Assembly: GCF_900167135.1 (NCBI RefSeq)
Contig: NZ_FUWZ01000005.1
Coordinates: forward strand, 71,003-135,002
Source: Chitinophaga eiseniae
Lineage (GTDB): Bacteria > Bacteroidota > Bacteroidia > Chitinophagales > Chitinophagaceae
Direction: 5' to 3'
Length of the DNA stretch: 64,000 nt
Part shown: positions 17,210-25,462 of the stretch, piece after piece
How the letters are laid out: each line of letters starts with the position of its first letter
How positions within the stretch are numbered: the first letter of the stretch is position 1
Translations under genes and position numbers: made by a program
The notes under the pieces: generated by a model
The model's input: the letters and a program-made list of their open reading frames with translations, nothing else
Databases searched by the model: none
What the model was told of the DNA's origin: nothing

Positions 17210-17305
17210 AGCAGCATTGATTTTTCAGACACAAAGGTCTGCTCATTTGCTGCCGGAGTCAAATGGTCAAAAGTGATCTTCCATAACTTTTGGTTATAAC
17301 TTTTA

Positions 17306-18142
17306 TCAATCCACGGAAACGATAAACTTGTTGAATTTACCCGCAAAGTCTTCCTGCAGGCTTTTTTCGATGCCATTGAAGTAGTGAATGGTAAAGTTGC
17401 GCTGCAGCCTCCGTGTGGTGGCGCCGGGCAGTTGCAGCGGGCGGGAATGTATTACGCCGATCAGCTGTTTTCCCTGGCATACCAGTACGATGCGGTAGAG
17501 CGGACTGGGATCGTCGATACCGCTTTCGTAGTTGAAGTACAGGGTATAAGGGCGCAGGGTTTTATCTTCTTCCAGTTTAAAATTGCGGATGAATGCCTGC
17601 ATGTCTTCTTCGCGGTGTTCCTTATGTTCCCGGAGATAGTTGACCAGCGCCGTTTCTATCACGGTGCCGCCGCGGATGTTTTTCTTTTCCGTATAGCCGC
17701 TCAGGTTAGCCCACATCCTTTCGCCGTTGGTGGCTACGGGGAGGCGTATATCTTTTTCCAGTACGCCGGCATCTGCGCCGTTGACTTTAAGTTTGCGGCC
17801 CTTACGGAACAGTGGTTTGGTGTATTCTGCGGCAGTGATGTCGATATCTACGCTGACAGCGTGCCAGCCGTCTTTGGCCGGGGCGCAGTGGACTGGAATA
17901 TAATCAGCGAGGGTGGCGATGACATCGCCTTTTGGACCGGAGCGGATCACCGTACCGGGAGATACCCGTTCTCCGATAATGGCAGCTCCTACGCTGGCAG
18001 CGACTTTTTTGCTGGCAGGTTTCTTTTTGGCTGTGGTGGTAGTGCTGGTTTCGGTGTCAGTTTCGTTGCCAAACCGGCTGCGTTTATCTGAATGGCAGGC
18101 AAATAATACCATCGCCAGGGCCAAATAACAAAAATTCTTCAT
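17306..18142 (-). CDS. Lipoprotein of unknown function with SH3-like N-terminal region
   Basis: A 278-aa predicted lipoprotein: signal peptide and lipobox (MVLFACHSD), then a Thr/Lys-rich linker, then a segment resembling a bacterial SH3 fold (RVSPGTVIRSGPKGDVIATL, about residues 60-110). The rest is a beta-rich C-terminal domain with no recognised family. ATG 18142 (MKNFCYLALAM) is chosen over the one five codons upstream because it gives a normal lipoprotein signal. Its partner is unknown. Confidence 0.6.
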   Translation of the reverse strand: MKNFCYLALAMVLFACHSDKRSRFGNETDTETSTTTTAKKKPASKKVAASVGAAIIGERVSPGTVIRSGPKGDVIATLADYIPVHCAPAKDGWHAVSVDIDITAAEYTKPLFRKGRKLKVNGADAGVLEKDIRLPVATNGERMWANLSGYTEKKNIRGGTVIETALVNYLREHKEHREEDMQAFIRNFKLEEDKTLRPYTLYFNYESGIDDPSPLYRIVLVCQGKQLIGVIHSRPLQLPGATTRRLQRNFTIHYFNGIEKSLQEDFAGKFNKFIVSVD

Positions 18143-18277
18143 AATTGATTGGTACACAGAATGTAAGATAGCTAAAATTATCCAATCAGGCGATGTAAGC
18201 CATGATGGACGGCATAAGACATGCCGGCGGGCGATGGTGTTCCCGTTGTGCTACCTGTATTTCCGGACCGGGTAAGG

Positions 18278-18655
18278 TCAGTATTCGGAGAAGATAACGG
18301 TATCGCCTATCTGAAGGCGGCGGATTTCTTTCATGCTGGAGAAAGGATCGAGGGGCGACCATGCGGCGGCGGTGAAGAGTTGCACCGGGCGGCCCTGCAG
18401 CTGTTGCGTGAGGCTGGCGGTGGTGGCCGACGGGAGGGCGGCAGGTTTGATATAATAAATCCTGGGATCGTTTTTCAGATGGACCACGTAGCCGGGGGAA
18501 CTTTGGGTGACTTCCGTTACCTGGCCGGTGACGGGCTTGCAACTGGTTTTACTGATCCTGCGCGCGGAGGGGATGCCTGAAATAAGCAATATCAGCAGGA
18601 AGCAGGCTACAATCAACAGCGTAGCCGGGCCTTTGTTGTTGGCTTTGTTTTTCAT
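18278..18655 (-). CDS. Small single-pass membrane protein, function unknown
   Basis: A 125-aa protein with one hydrophobic segment at residues 12-30 (LLIVACFLLILLISGI) and a short extracytoplasmic beta-rich domain (VTGQVTEVTQSSPGYVVHL ... LQIGDTVIFSEY). It resembles other small Bacteroidota DUF3592-type proteins in outline, but I do not recognise a family with confidence. Confidence 0.6.
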   Translation of the reverse strand: MKNKANNKGPATLLIVACFLLILLISGIPSARRISKTSCKPVTGQVTEVTQSSPGYVVHLKNDPRIYYIKPAALPSATTASLTQQLQGRPVQLFTAAAWSPLDPFSSMKEIRRLQIGDTVIFSEY

Positions 18656-18710
18656 CGTCAGTTGGCAGTTGTGGTAGTACAGGTAATGCTCTAAAGTACG
18701 AAAATATATA

Positions 18711-18738
18711 AATAAAAAAAGCAGGCTGTAAGCCTGCT
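18711..18738 (-). terminator. Rho-independent terminator
   Basis: The stem AGCAGGC/GCCTGCT with loop TGTAA is followed, read on the minus strand, by a run of seven T. It lies 20 bases past the stop of the acidic-tail gene. Confidence 0.85.
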
Positions 18739-18756
18739 CAGTATCAATAGGTTGTT

Positions 18757-19326
18757 TTATTTTTTTTGCGTGTCGGTTTCATCTTCCCAATCTTCGCTTT
18801 CGTCCCAGTCTTCATCTTCATCCCAGTCATCGTCATCTTCTTCGATCAGGAGGCTTTCGTCGGAGCCGGGTTCGATGTTATTGGCGCGCCAATGGGCCAC
18901 TATTTCATCGTTTTTTTTCTGTACGGCATCGAAGCTGTCGATTTTTCCTTCGTCAAAGCGGACTTCCACATCCGGGAGGGCTTTGATGGCGTTAAAACAT
19001 GCTTCCAGCAGGCTGACGTTGGCGGGTGCATTACGCAGCGCACTATACGAAAGCCGGATGGCATCGAAAGGACCGCTGTTGTGAAACACTTCTTCACCGT
19101 TGAGCATCGGGAAAAGCCAGATCAGCACGTCGTCTCCGGTTTCTTCGTCATTCAGGATGCCAAAAAAATCATCTAGTTGTTCAAATCCAAGCGGTGCCAG
19201 TTGCATAAAAGTCTGGCTCCGGGGTGGGAATTTTGGATGTTCTTCCCCCGTGATCAGGAACAATTCGCCGAAACGGGGTTTATCTTTGGCAACAAACCGG
19301 AAGTCAATGAGGATATCGTTTTCCAT
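18757..19326 (-). CDS. Hypothetical protein with very acidic C-terminal tail
   Basis: A 189-aa cytoplasmic protein without signal or membrane segments. The body (to about residue 145) is a compact alpha/beta sequence. The last ~40 residues are almost entirely Asp, Glu and Trp (EEDDDDWDEDEDWDESEDWE), a low-complexity acidic tail. The ATG at 19326 (MENDILIDFRF) is preferred to the open frame reaching 19380. It follows the HD-domain gene by 55 bases. Role unknown. Confidence 0.65.
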   Translation of the reverse strand: MENDILIDFRFVAKDKPRFGELFLITGEEHPKFPPRSQTFMQLAPLGFEQLDDFFGILNDEETGDDVLIWLFPMLNGEEVFHNSGPFDAIRLSYSALRNAPANVSLLEACFNAIKALPDVEVRFDEGKIDSFDAVQKKNDEIVAHWRANNIEPGSDESLLIEEDDDDWDEDEDWDESEDWEDETDTQKK

Positions 19327-19381
19327 TGATGGCTTTTCGTTTATACTGTAATTTAATGGTTTAATCGGAAAGGTATTCAAA

Positions 19382-19819
19382 TTATTTCTCCTGGATAAGG
19401 GCTGCAGCGATCTTGCGGTAGGCGCCCAGGTACTTGTTCAGACGGGCCACATCCTTGTCCTGCACGGTGGTCATGCGGCGGATGTCCATGTTGTCTGTCA
19501 GATCGTTGAGCTTAACGGTGGCGGCCAAACGGTTTTGCAGGGTACGGTTTACAAAATGTTCGTAGTCCTCTTCTTCTGATTGTTTGGTCACGCAGCGGAG
19601 GGCTTCCAGCAGGTGTGGCGCCAGGCCTTCGCGGGCGAGGTCTTCAACGGTCCAGTGGCTGTCTTCCACCACGTCATGCAGTACGCCCACGATTTTTTCA
19701 TCGGTGGTACGCCCCATCTGCATTACGCGGAGGACGTGGGTGATGTAAGGTTGGCCATATTTATCCACCTGGCCCTGGTGGGCCTCAGTGGCGATAGCGA
19801 TTGCACGGGTTAGATCCAT
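19382..19819 (-). CDS. HD-domain phosphohydrolase, RelA/SpoT hydrolase-like
   Basis: A 145-aa protein made only of an HD domain. It has the metal-binding YITHVLRV, VLHDVVEDSHWT (HD pair) and VKLNDLTDNMD (final Asp), in the spacing seen in the hydrolase half of RelA/SpoT and in small alarmone hydrolases (MESH1-like). It may hydrolyse (p)ppGpp or a related nucleotide, but this is inference. The start at 19819 (MDLTRAIAIA) is chosen because the longer frame runs into the adjacent repeat element. Confidence 0.8.
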   Translation of the reverse strand: MDLTRAIAIATEAHQGQVDKYGQPYITHVLRVMQMGRTTDEKIVGVLHDVVEDSHWTVEDLAREGLAPHLLEALRCVTKQSEEEDYEHFVNRTLQNRLAATVKLNDLTDNMDIRRMTTVQDKDVARLNKYLGAYRKIAAALIQEK

Positions 19820-19835
19820 GCGGTAAATGTAGGTT

Positions 19836-20070
19836 TTTTCTCGCAAAGGGGGCACGCAAAGGCGCTAAGCTCTCGCAAAGACGCAAAGCTCTCGCAAAGG
19901 CGCAAAGCAGCAAAGAGCGCAAAGAGAATAAATAAGAAACAAAGAAAGCAAAGGAGCGAAGACCAATCCGATTTGATCTTCGCTCCTTTGCTTTCTTACT
20001 AATCTTATTAAAACTTTGCGCTCTTTGCTGCTTTGCGCCTTTGCGAGAGCTTAGTGCCTTTGCGAGAAAA
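19836..20070. repeat. CGCAAAG-family long hairpin element
   Basis: A block of repeated CGCAAAG units. 19889-19962 and 19976-20051 form a long stem: an outer ~37-bp perfect segment, an imperfect middle, and an inner 21-bp perfect segment ending in GAGCGAAGA/TCTTCGCTC. Extra CGCAAAG units lie outside the left arm. It fills the space between nagB and the HD gene and ends immediately beside the nagB stop codon. Spurious ORFs rich in Leu/Phe/Arg arise from it. Confidence 0.85.
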
Positions 20071-21996
20071 CTACATGAAGTGGTAACGTACAAACGCTTC
20101 CATCGCGGAGTATTTCTGCAGACCGAGCTGGTCGTACAGGTTGGCGGTGTTGGCGTTGCGGTCTTCCGCGCGTTGCCAGAACTCGCGCAGGTCGGTACCC
20201 TGGAAAGGCACTACGTCTTTCTGGCTCTGGTGGATGAAGATACCGAGGCGTTTCTGGAGCACCTGGTCGGGGCTCATCGGTACCGCCATTTCGATTTCGT
20301 GGATATCCCATTCCTGCCATGCGCCTTTGTAGAGCCATACCCAGCAGTCTTTCATCCATTCTTCGTGTTTCAGCCTGTCGAGGGCAGCGAAGATGATGTC
20401 CAGACATACTTTGTGGGTACCATGCGGATCGGCGAGGTCGCCGGCGCAATAGATCTGTTGCGGTTTGATTTTGCGGAGCAGGTCTACTGTCAGCTGGATA
20501 TCTTCTTCACCCATTGGTTTCTTTTCCACGAGACCTGTTTCGTAGAACGGCAGGTTCTGGAAGTGGGCGTTTTCTTCGGGGATGCCAACGTAGCGGCAGG
20601 TGGCTTTTGCCTCGCAGCGACGGATCAGGCCTTTGATAGCGCGGTTTTCCGGCGTATCTTTCTGGCTTGGTTTTTTACCACGGATAAAGGCTTTGGCTTC
20701 TTCCAGGATCTGGGAGCTTTTGCTTTTATCGATATCGAACATGCCTTCGAAACCTACGGCGAAGTCGATGAAACGCAGCAGGAACTCGTCGGTAACAGCG
20801 ATGTTGCCGGAAGTCTGGTATGCTACGTGTACGTCGTGGCCTTGTTCGTGCAGACGGATAAAGGTGCCGCCCATGGAGATGATATCATCATCAGGGTGCG
20901 GAGAGAAGATCAGCACGGTCTTTTTGGCAGGCTCGGAACGTTCCGGATGGTTAGGCAGCTGCGGGCCGGGTTTTCCACCAGGCCAGCCGGTAATGGTATC
21001 GCGGATGGCGTTGAATTCTTTGATGTTGAGCTCATAGGCAGAACCGTACTGTACGATCAGGTCGTTGAGACCGTTTTCGTTGTAGTCTTTATCTGTGAGC
21101 ATCAGGATGGGCTTGTTCAACTTCAGGGCCAGGCTGGTCACGGCTTTGCGGATCAGGCCGGGTGTCCATTCGCAGTCGCCGGTGAGCCAGGGTTCTTTGA
21201 AGCGGGTAAGCTCAGCAGAAGCCTGTTCGTCGATCACGAATTTGCAGTTAGGATGCTGTTGCAGCAGGGAAGCAGGCACCTGGTCAGTGCTGTGGCCTTC
21301 TACGGAACGGCAAACGATTTTCGCCTTGTGAGAGCCCCATGCCATCAGGATCACCTTTTTGGCTTTGAAGATGGTGCTCAGGCCCATGGTGATGGCCAGA
21401 CGCGGCACCTGGCTCATATTGGGGAACTCGTAGGCGTTAGCCAGGCGGGTGCTGTTGTCGAGCGTTACCAGGCGGGTATGTGAGTTGATGTTGGAACCGG
21501 GCTCGTTGAAGCCAATGTGGCCGTTGTTGCCGATACCCAGGATCTGGATGTCGATACCACCGGCTTCTTCAATACGCCTGTCGTAATCAGCGCAATATTG
21601 TTTGATCTGATCTTTCGGAATGGTGCCATCAGGAATATGGTATTGTCCTTCCGGGATATCGATGTGATTGAAGAGGTGTTCTTTCATAAAGCGGTTGTAG
21701 CTCTGCAGCGCATCCGGCTCTATGGGGTAATATTCGTCGAGGTTAAAGGTGATCACATTTTTGAAGCTCAGTCCTTCCTCTTTGTGCAGACGAACCAATT
21801 CGGCGTAGAGATATTTAGGGGTAGAGCCTGTGGCCATGCCCAGCACACATTTTTGATTGGCGGCTGCTTTTTCGCGAATCAATGCAGCTATTTCATGGGC
21901 TGCTGCTTTGGAACCCTCTTTGGCAGAGGGGTGTATTTCCACAGCAATTTGCTCAAAGCTGTCAATCAGTTCAATTTCCTGATGATTAATCGTCAT
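20071..21996 (-). CDS. nagB: Glucosamine-6-phosphate deaminase fused to a PIG-L/LmbE deacetylase domain
   Basis: A 641-aa two-domain enzyme. Residues ~1-300 are NagB: MATGSTP phosphate loop, FNLDEYYP (catalytic Asp87) and GIGNNGHIGFNEPGS (His160, Glu165), converting GlcN-6-P to fructose-6-P plus ammonia. Residues ~359-640 are a PIG-L/LmbE fold: zinc motif HPDDD at 367-371 and DPHGTH further on, as in N-acetylglucosaminyl deacetylases. The fusion suggests one polypeptide that both deacetylates an N-acetyl-hexosamine derivative and deaminates the product; this activity of the second half is inferred. No separate nagA is in the window. An AAACGTTT palindrome lies at 22001-22008 just before the start. 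Confidence 0.93.
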   Translation of the reverse strand: MTINHQEIELIDSFEQIAVEIHPSAKEGSKAAAHEIAALIREKAAANQKCVLGMATGSTPKYLYAELVRLHKEEGLSFKNVITFNLDEYYPIEPDALQSYNRFMKEHLFNHIDIPEGQYHIPDGTIPKDQIKQYCADYDRRIEEAGGIDIQILGIGNNGHIGFNEPGSNINSHTRLVTLDNSTRLANAYEFPNMSQVPRLAITMGLSTIFKAKKVILMAWGSHKAKIVCRSVEGHSTDQVPASLLQQHPNCKFVIDEQASAELTRFKEPWLTGDCEWTPGLIRKAVTSLALKLNKPILMLTDKDYNENGLNDLIVQYGSAYELNIKEFNAIRDTITGWPGGKPGPQLPNHPERSEPAKKTVLIFSPHPDDDIISMGGTFIRLHEQGHDVHVAYQTSGNIAVTDEFLLRFIDFAVGFEGMFDIDKSKSSQILEEAKAFIRGKKPSQKDTPENRAIKGLIRRCEAKATCRYVGIPEENAHFQNLPFYETGLVEKKPMGEEDIQLTVDLLRKIKPQQIYCAGDLADPHGTHKVCLDIIFAALDRLKHEEWMKDCWVWLYKGAWQEWDIHEIEMAVPMSPDQVLQKRLGIFIHQSQKDVVPFQGTDLREFWQRAEDRNANTANLYDQLGLQKYSAMEAFVRYHFM

Positions 21997-21999
21997 TTG

Positions 22000-22010
22000 T
22001 AAACGTTTTT
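22000..22010. promoter_or_regulatory. LacI-type operator candidate at the nagB start
   Basis: AAACGTTT (8-bp palindrome, 22001-22008) begins 5 bases upstream of the nagB ATG. Its core resembles sites near two other sugar genes in this window (31348 and 35931). Binding is untested. Confidence 0.3.
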
Positions 22011-22221
22011 GATTAGATGCGGTTTAAAAACGAGCCGGAAAATTAAAAAAAATACTGCTAATCTCTGCTAAAATTTAGCTCTTATTTAATTTAAATTTAT
22101 TTTAACTTAATAAGAACGGTTTTTATATTGTAATACATTCTTATCCGGCGTTATTCCCCCGGGCTAAAGCCACTGGGCTACTATGTGATTAATATTGGTG
22201 TAGGAGTCATTCATAAAACGG

Positions 22222-22246
22222 GGCCGACCGAAGAGGTCGGCCCCTA
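22222..22246 (-). terminator. Terminator after the GH20 gene
   Basis: A 10-bp perfect GC-rich stem (GGGGCCGACC/GGTCGGCCCC) has a 5-nt loop. On the minus strand it is followed by CGTTTTATG, a short T-run. It separates the hexosaminidase gene from nagB. Confidence 0.7.
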
Positions 22247-22274
22247 GTATTTGTTCATTGTAGCCCTGGGGTCG

Positions 22275-24563
22275 TTATTGTATGATCATTTCATCTACGA
22301 AGAGCCAGGCGGGGTTGCCGGCTCCTTCGCCTCCGGCAGGGATGGTCCCGAAGTTGGTGGCGCTGAGTTTCACAAAACGTCCGCGGGCTTCCACCTTACC
22401 CCGTACCTGGTTGATACCGGTTTGGTTGAAGGCGGTCTGTTTATAGATCTCTTTATACGTCTTACCGTCGTCTGATACGGAGAAAGTCACCTGTTTGGGG
22501 GGATATACCCAGTTGGCCCGCAGGTTCAGCGTATTCAGGCCTACCATGCGGATATCCTGTATGCTGTCCAGTTCCACTATGGCTTCCATGTTTTTGCCAT
22601 TATACCCGAACCATTGTCCGTCGTTATAGGAGGCGATGCCTTCGATACCGTTTACCAGCGCAAAGCTGCTACCCGGGTCGTATTCCTTGCCGGGAGGGGA
22701 GGCAAGGGTCACCTTTTTGCCCAGTCCTTTGTGGAACAGGAAATGCTGGTTATACTCGTTGCCGAAGGGTTTATCGCCGTCAAATACCTGCGCCCGCAGT
22801 GTTCCGGACCGCTGTATCTGTACGGGTCCGCTATAGGCCTGGGATTGCAGGGAGGGGGCGGTACTGTCGAGGGTATATACGATTTTGCCGCCATCCAGCT
22901 TACTGTCGAGTTTTACTTCCACGCCGCCTTTTTTATTGTCGGTCACGGCGCCGGTCACTTCAAACACGTGTTTGGCATAGTTGACTTTTTTCTGGTCGAG
23001 GCGTTTTACATGCACTTTCAGCCTGTCCACGAAGTTATCGTAGTTGCGTTTGTCGGCCGGAGACCACAGCACTTCTGCCAGTGCGGCAGCGCGGGGGTAC
23101 ACCATATATTCGAGATAGTCGGTGTTGGCGATGTATTCGGTCCACAGGTTGGCCTGGGCGCCTTTGATGTATTTGGCTTCTTCTTTGGTCAGTTCAGTGG
23201 GTATTGGTTCATAGCTGTACACTTTGCTGACGGGGGTGTAGCCGCCGATGGCCAGCGGTTCGTTGTGGCCTTGTGACTGGTAGTGGTCAAAGTAGCAGAA
23301 GCTGCCCGGTGTCATGATCACATCATGGTGCTGTCTGGCAGCGGCGATACCGCCTTCAATGCCGCGCCAGCTCATTACGGTGGCGTTGGGGGCGAGCCCT
23401 CCTTCGAGGATTTCGTCCCAGCCGATGATCTGGCGGCCTTTGCTGTTCAGGTATTTTTCCATGCGCTGTATGAAGTAGCTCTGCAGGGCATGGGCGTCTT
23501 TAAGGCCTTCCTGTTTCATGCGGGCCTGGCATTTGGGGCATTTCTCCCAGCGTACTTTGGGGCATTCGTCGCCGCCGATGTGGATGTATTTGCTGGGGAA
23601 CAGCGGCAGTACTTCGTCCAGTACGTCCTGGAGGAAGGCGAACACGCTGTCGTTGCCGGCGCAGAACACATCATCATATACGCCCCAGCGGGTGCCTACT
23701 TCGTAGGGGCCGCCGGTGCAGCCCAGGTTGGGATAGGCGGTGAGGGCGGCGAGCGCGTGGCCGGGCATCTCTATTTCAGGGATAACGGTCACAAAATGAT
23801 CGGTCGCATATTTCACCACTTCTTTTACCTGTTCCTGTGTATAGAAGCCACCATAGGGTTTCCCGTCGAACTTATTGTCTGCATAACGGCCGGCCATGGT
23901 TTCTTTGCGTTTGGAGGCTACTTCCTGCAGGCGCGGATATTTTTTGATTTCGATGCGCCAGCCCTGGTCTTCCGTAAGGTGCCAGTGGAAGGTGTTGTAT
24001 TTGTGCATGGCCAGCAGATCGATGTATTTTTTGATGAATTCTACCGGGAAGAAGTGACGGCCCACATCGAGGTGGAGGCCACGGTAGGCGAAGCGGGGAG
24101 CGTCGGTGATGCTGACGCCGGGGATGTACATGGCGTCGGCCTTTTGTACGGGCAGCAGCTGGATGAGCGACTGTATGCCGTAGAAGGTACCGGCGCCGCT
24201 GTTACCGTTGATGACAACGCCTTTGTTGTCCACATTGAGCGTGTAGCCTTCCGCATTGGTGGTATCGTTACCGGTATGCAGGGTAATGGTGTTCCTGTCG
24301 CCCTGTTCTTTGATATCCAGTTCGTAGCCGGTCAGCTCTTTCAGCCAGGCGTTGAAGAGGGCCGCTGTTTTGCGCTCGGCTTCGCCGGTAGCGACAATCA
24401 CGGTGTGTTTGTCGAGCAGGAACGAATCCTGTTTTTCTGTGATGCTGGCCGGCATCGGTATGATGCTTACTTTTCCTTTGGGCGCGTCTGCGTGGCGGGA
24501 GCCGGAGCAGCTGCCCAGGGCGGCGGCTCCACCCAGGAGGCACAGGTAGAACAATTTTTTCAT
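22275..24563 (-). CDS. Beta-N-acetylhexosaminidase (GH20), lipoprotein
   Basis: A 762-aa surface or periplasmic lipoprotein (lipobox in AALGSCSG) that removes terminal beta-linked GlcNAc/GalNAc. Domains in order: a small GH20 N-terminal domain (to ~150), the (beta/alpha)8 catalytic domain with DVGRHFFP, HWHLTEDQGWR and the catalytic pair in HIGGDECPK (Asp332-Glu333), a chitobiase C-terminal-like Ig segment (~560-625), and a discoidin/CBM32-like end (~640-762). Start at 24563 (MKKLFYLCLLG); an ATG five codons upstream is less likely. The EEP gene lies 29 bases upstream on the same strand, so this is part of the salvage operon. Confidence 0.94.
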   Translation of the reverse strand: MKKLFYLCLLGGAAALGSCSGSRHADAPKGKVSIIPMPASITEKQDSFLLDKHTVIVATGEAERKTAALFNAWLKELTGYELDIKEQGDRNTITLHTGNDTTNAEGYTLNVDNKGVVINGNSGAGTFYGIQSLIQLLPVQKADAMYIPGVSITDAPRFAYRGLHLDVGRHFFPVEFIKKYIDLLAMHKYNTFHWHLTEDQGWRIEIKKYPRLQEVASKRKETMAGRYADNKFDGKPYGGFYTQEQVKEVVKYATDHFVTVIPEIEMPGHALAALTAYPNLGCTGGPYEVGTRWGVYDDVFCAGNDSVFAFLQDVLDEVLPLFPSKYIHIGGDECPKVRWEKCPKCQARMKQEGLKDAHALQSYFIQRMEKYLNSKGRQIIGWDEILEGGLAPNATVMSWRGIEGGIAAARQHHDVIMTPGSFCYFDHYQSQGHNEPLAIGGYTPVSKVYSYEPIPTELTKEEAKYIKGAQANLWTEYIANTDYLEYMVYPRAAALAEVLWSPADKRNYDNFVDRLKVHVKRLDQKKVNYAKHVFEVTGAVTDNKKGGVEVKLDSKLDGGKIVYTLDSTAPSLQSQAYSGPVQIQRSGTLRAQVFDGDKPFGNEYNQHFLFHKGLGKKVTLASPPGKEYDPGSSFALVNGIEGIASYNDGQWFGYNGKNMEAIVELDSIQDIRMVGLNTLNLRANWVYPPKQVTFSVSDDGKTYKEIYKQTAFNQTGINQVRGKVEARGRFVKLSATNFGTIPAGGEGAGNPAWLFVDEMIIQ

Positions 24564-24592
24564 TGACACTTTTAGCATTTCGATGATGAGAA

Positions 24593-25369
24593 TTATTTCA
24601 GTTCCAGTTCACTGAGCAACGGACGGTGGTCGGAAGCTACGGCTTCTTCTATGATCCTTGCTCCGGTTACGTTCCAGCGGTTTTGCGGGTGGACCATGAT
24701 ATAGTCCAGTTTCACCTTCGGCGAGTCGGCCGGGAAGGTGGGGCCCATTTGCTGGGTAGCGTCAGCGAATAGTTTTTTGAGTGTGTGTATTTCTTTACTG
24801 GCGGGGATGGCGTTGAAATCGCCGGCGAGGATCACCGGCGTTTGGGTTTCCTTAAAGTAGGCCACCAGCTGCTTGGCCTGCGCGATACGGTTGGCCGCCG
24901 GCCTTTCCGCATCGAGGTGGGCGCTGATGAACTGCAGCAGGCTGTCGCCCGGCAGTTTCACGGTGACGATACCGGCCACTCTGGGTTCCACTTCGTTTTT
25001 AGAGACGGAGGGGAGGGACAGGGTGCTGGCTTCCGTGATAGGGAAGCGGGAAAGGATACCAGTGCCATAGCCGCCGCCATCGAAGTTCATGGCTTTGGCA
25101 AAATAAGTGTACATGCCGGTGATCGCTGCCAGTTCTTTGAGCTGGTCGGTGTTTTGCGTACGCTGGGTAACGCTGTCGACTTCCTGCAGGGCTACCAGGT
25201 CCGGGTTGGTAGCGAGGATCACATTGGCGATCCCCTGGATATCGGGCAGGCCTTTCATATTTTCACCGTGATGGATGTTGTAGGTCAGTACTTTCACTTT
25301 CTGTACCTGCTGGGCGGGAAGTGAGAAGCCTGTCAGACAAACGACGGTGATGAGCAGCAATCTTTTCAT
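24593..25369 (-). CDS. Exported endonuclease/exonuclease/phosphatase-family hydrolase
   Basis: A 258-aa protein with a signal peptide (MKRLLLITVVCLTGFSLPA) and the EEP fold: LTYNIHHGE, LVALQEVDS (metal Glu), ISAHLDAERP, LAGDFNA and the final VASDHRPLL His. In glycan-use gene groups such proteins are commonly phosphodiesterases or phosphatases acting on phosphorylated sugars or lipids. The natural substrate is unknown. Between GH20 and the phosphodiesterase-like gene. Confidence 0.85.
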   Translation of the reverse strand: MKRLLLITVVCLTGFSLPAQQVQKVKVLTYNIHHGENMKGLPDIQGIANVILATNPDLVALQEVDSVTQRTQNTDQLKELAAITGMYTYFAKAMNFDGGGYGTGILSRFPITEASTLSLPSVSKNEVEPRVAGIVTVKLPGDSLLQFISAHLDAERPAANRIAQAKQLVAYFKETQTPVILAGDFNAIPASKEIHTLKKLFADATQQMGPTFPADSPKVKLDYIMVHPQNRWNVTGARIIEEAVASDHRPLLSELELK

Positions 25370-25384
25370 AATATATAATTTAGG

Positions 25385-25462
25385 GATTTTCGATTTTTTG
25401 ATTTAAATATTAACATCATCTATATAAAATTCCAAAATCCGTAAATCAAAAAATCGAAAATC
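25385..25462. repeat. GATTTTTTGATTT-family inverted repeat, copy 1
   Basis: Perfect 21-bp arms at 25385-25405 and 25442-25462 contain TCGATTTTTTGATTT and its complement. The intervening 36 bases are AT-rich. The right arm runs into the stop codon of the phosphodiesterase-like gene. A second member with the same 13-base core is at 27230-27290. Confidence 0.8.

Noticed and set aside
4242-18198. 13-base word TCAGGCGATGTAA at about 4243 and again at about 18186
   Set aside because: Only two short copies with no shared flanks; consistent with chance.
19836-20070. CRISPR array considered for the regularly repeated CGCAAAG units
   Set aside because: Units are 7-12 bases, irregularly spaced and form an inverted repeat rather than direct repeats with unique spacers; no cas genes.
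19785-20093. 102-codon minus ORF with Leu/Phe/Arg-rich product across the repeat element
   Set aside because: It is produced by reading CGCAAAG repeats and changes frame content with repeat number; a known kind of spurious call.
23283-24566. 427-codon ORF opposite the GH20 gene, and similar long antisense ORFs over nagB, GH109, glycosylasparaginase and argD
   Set aside because: Composition (Val/Phe/His/Gly-rich) is the mirror of the sense codons; no motif and no independent start signal.
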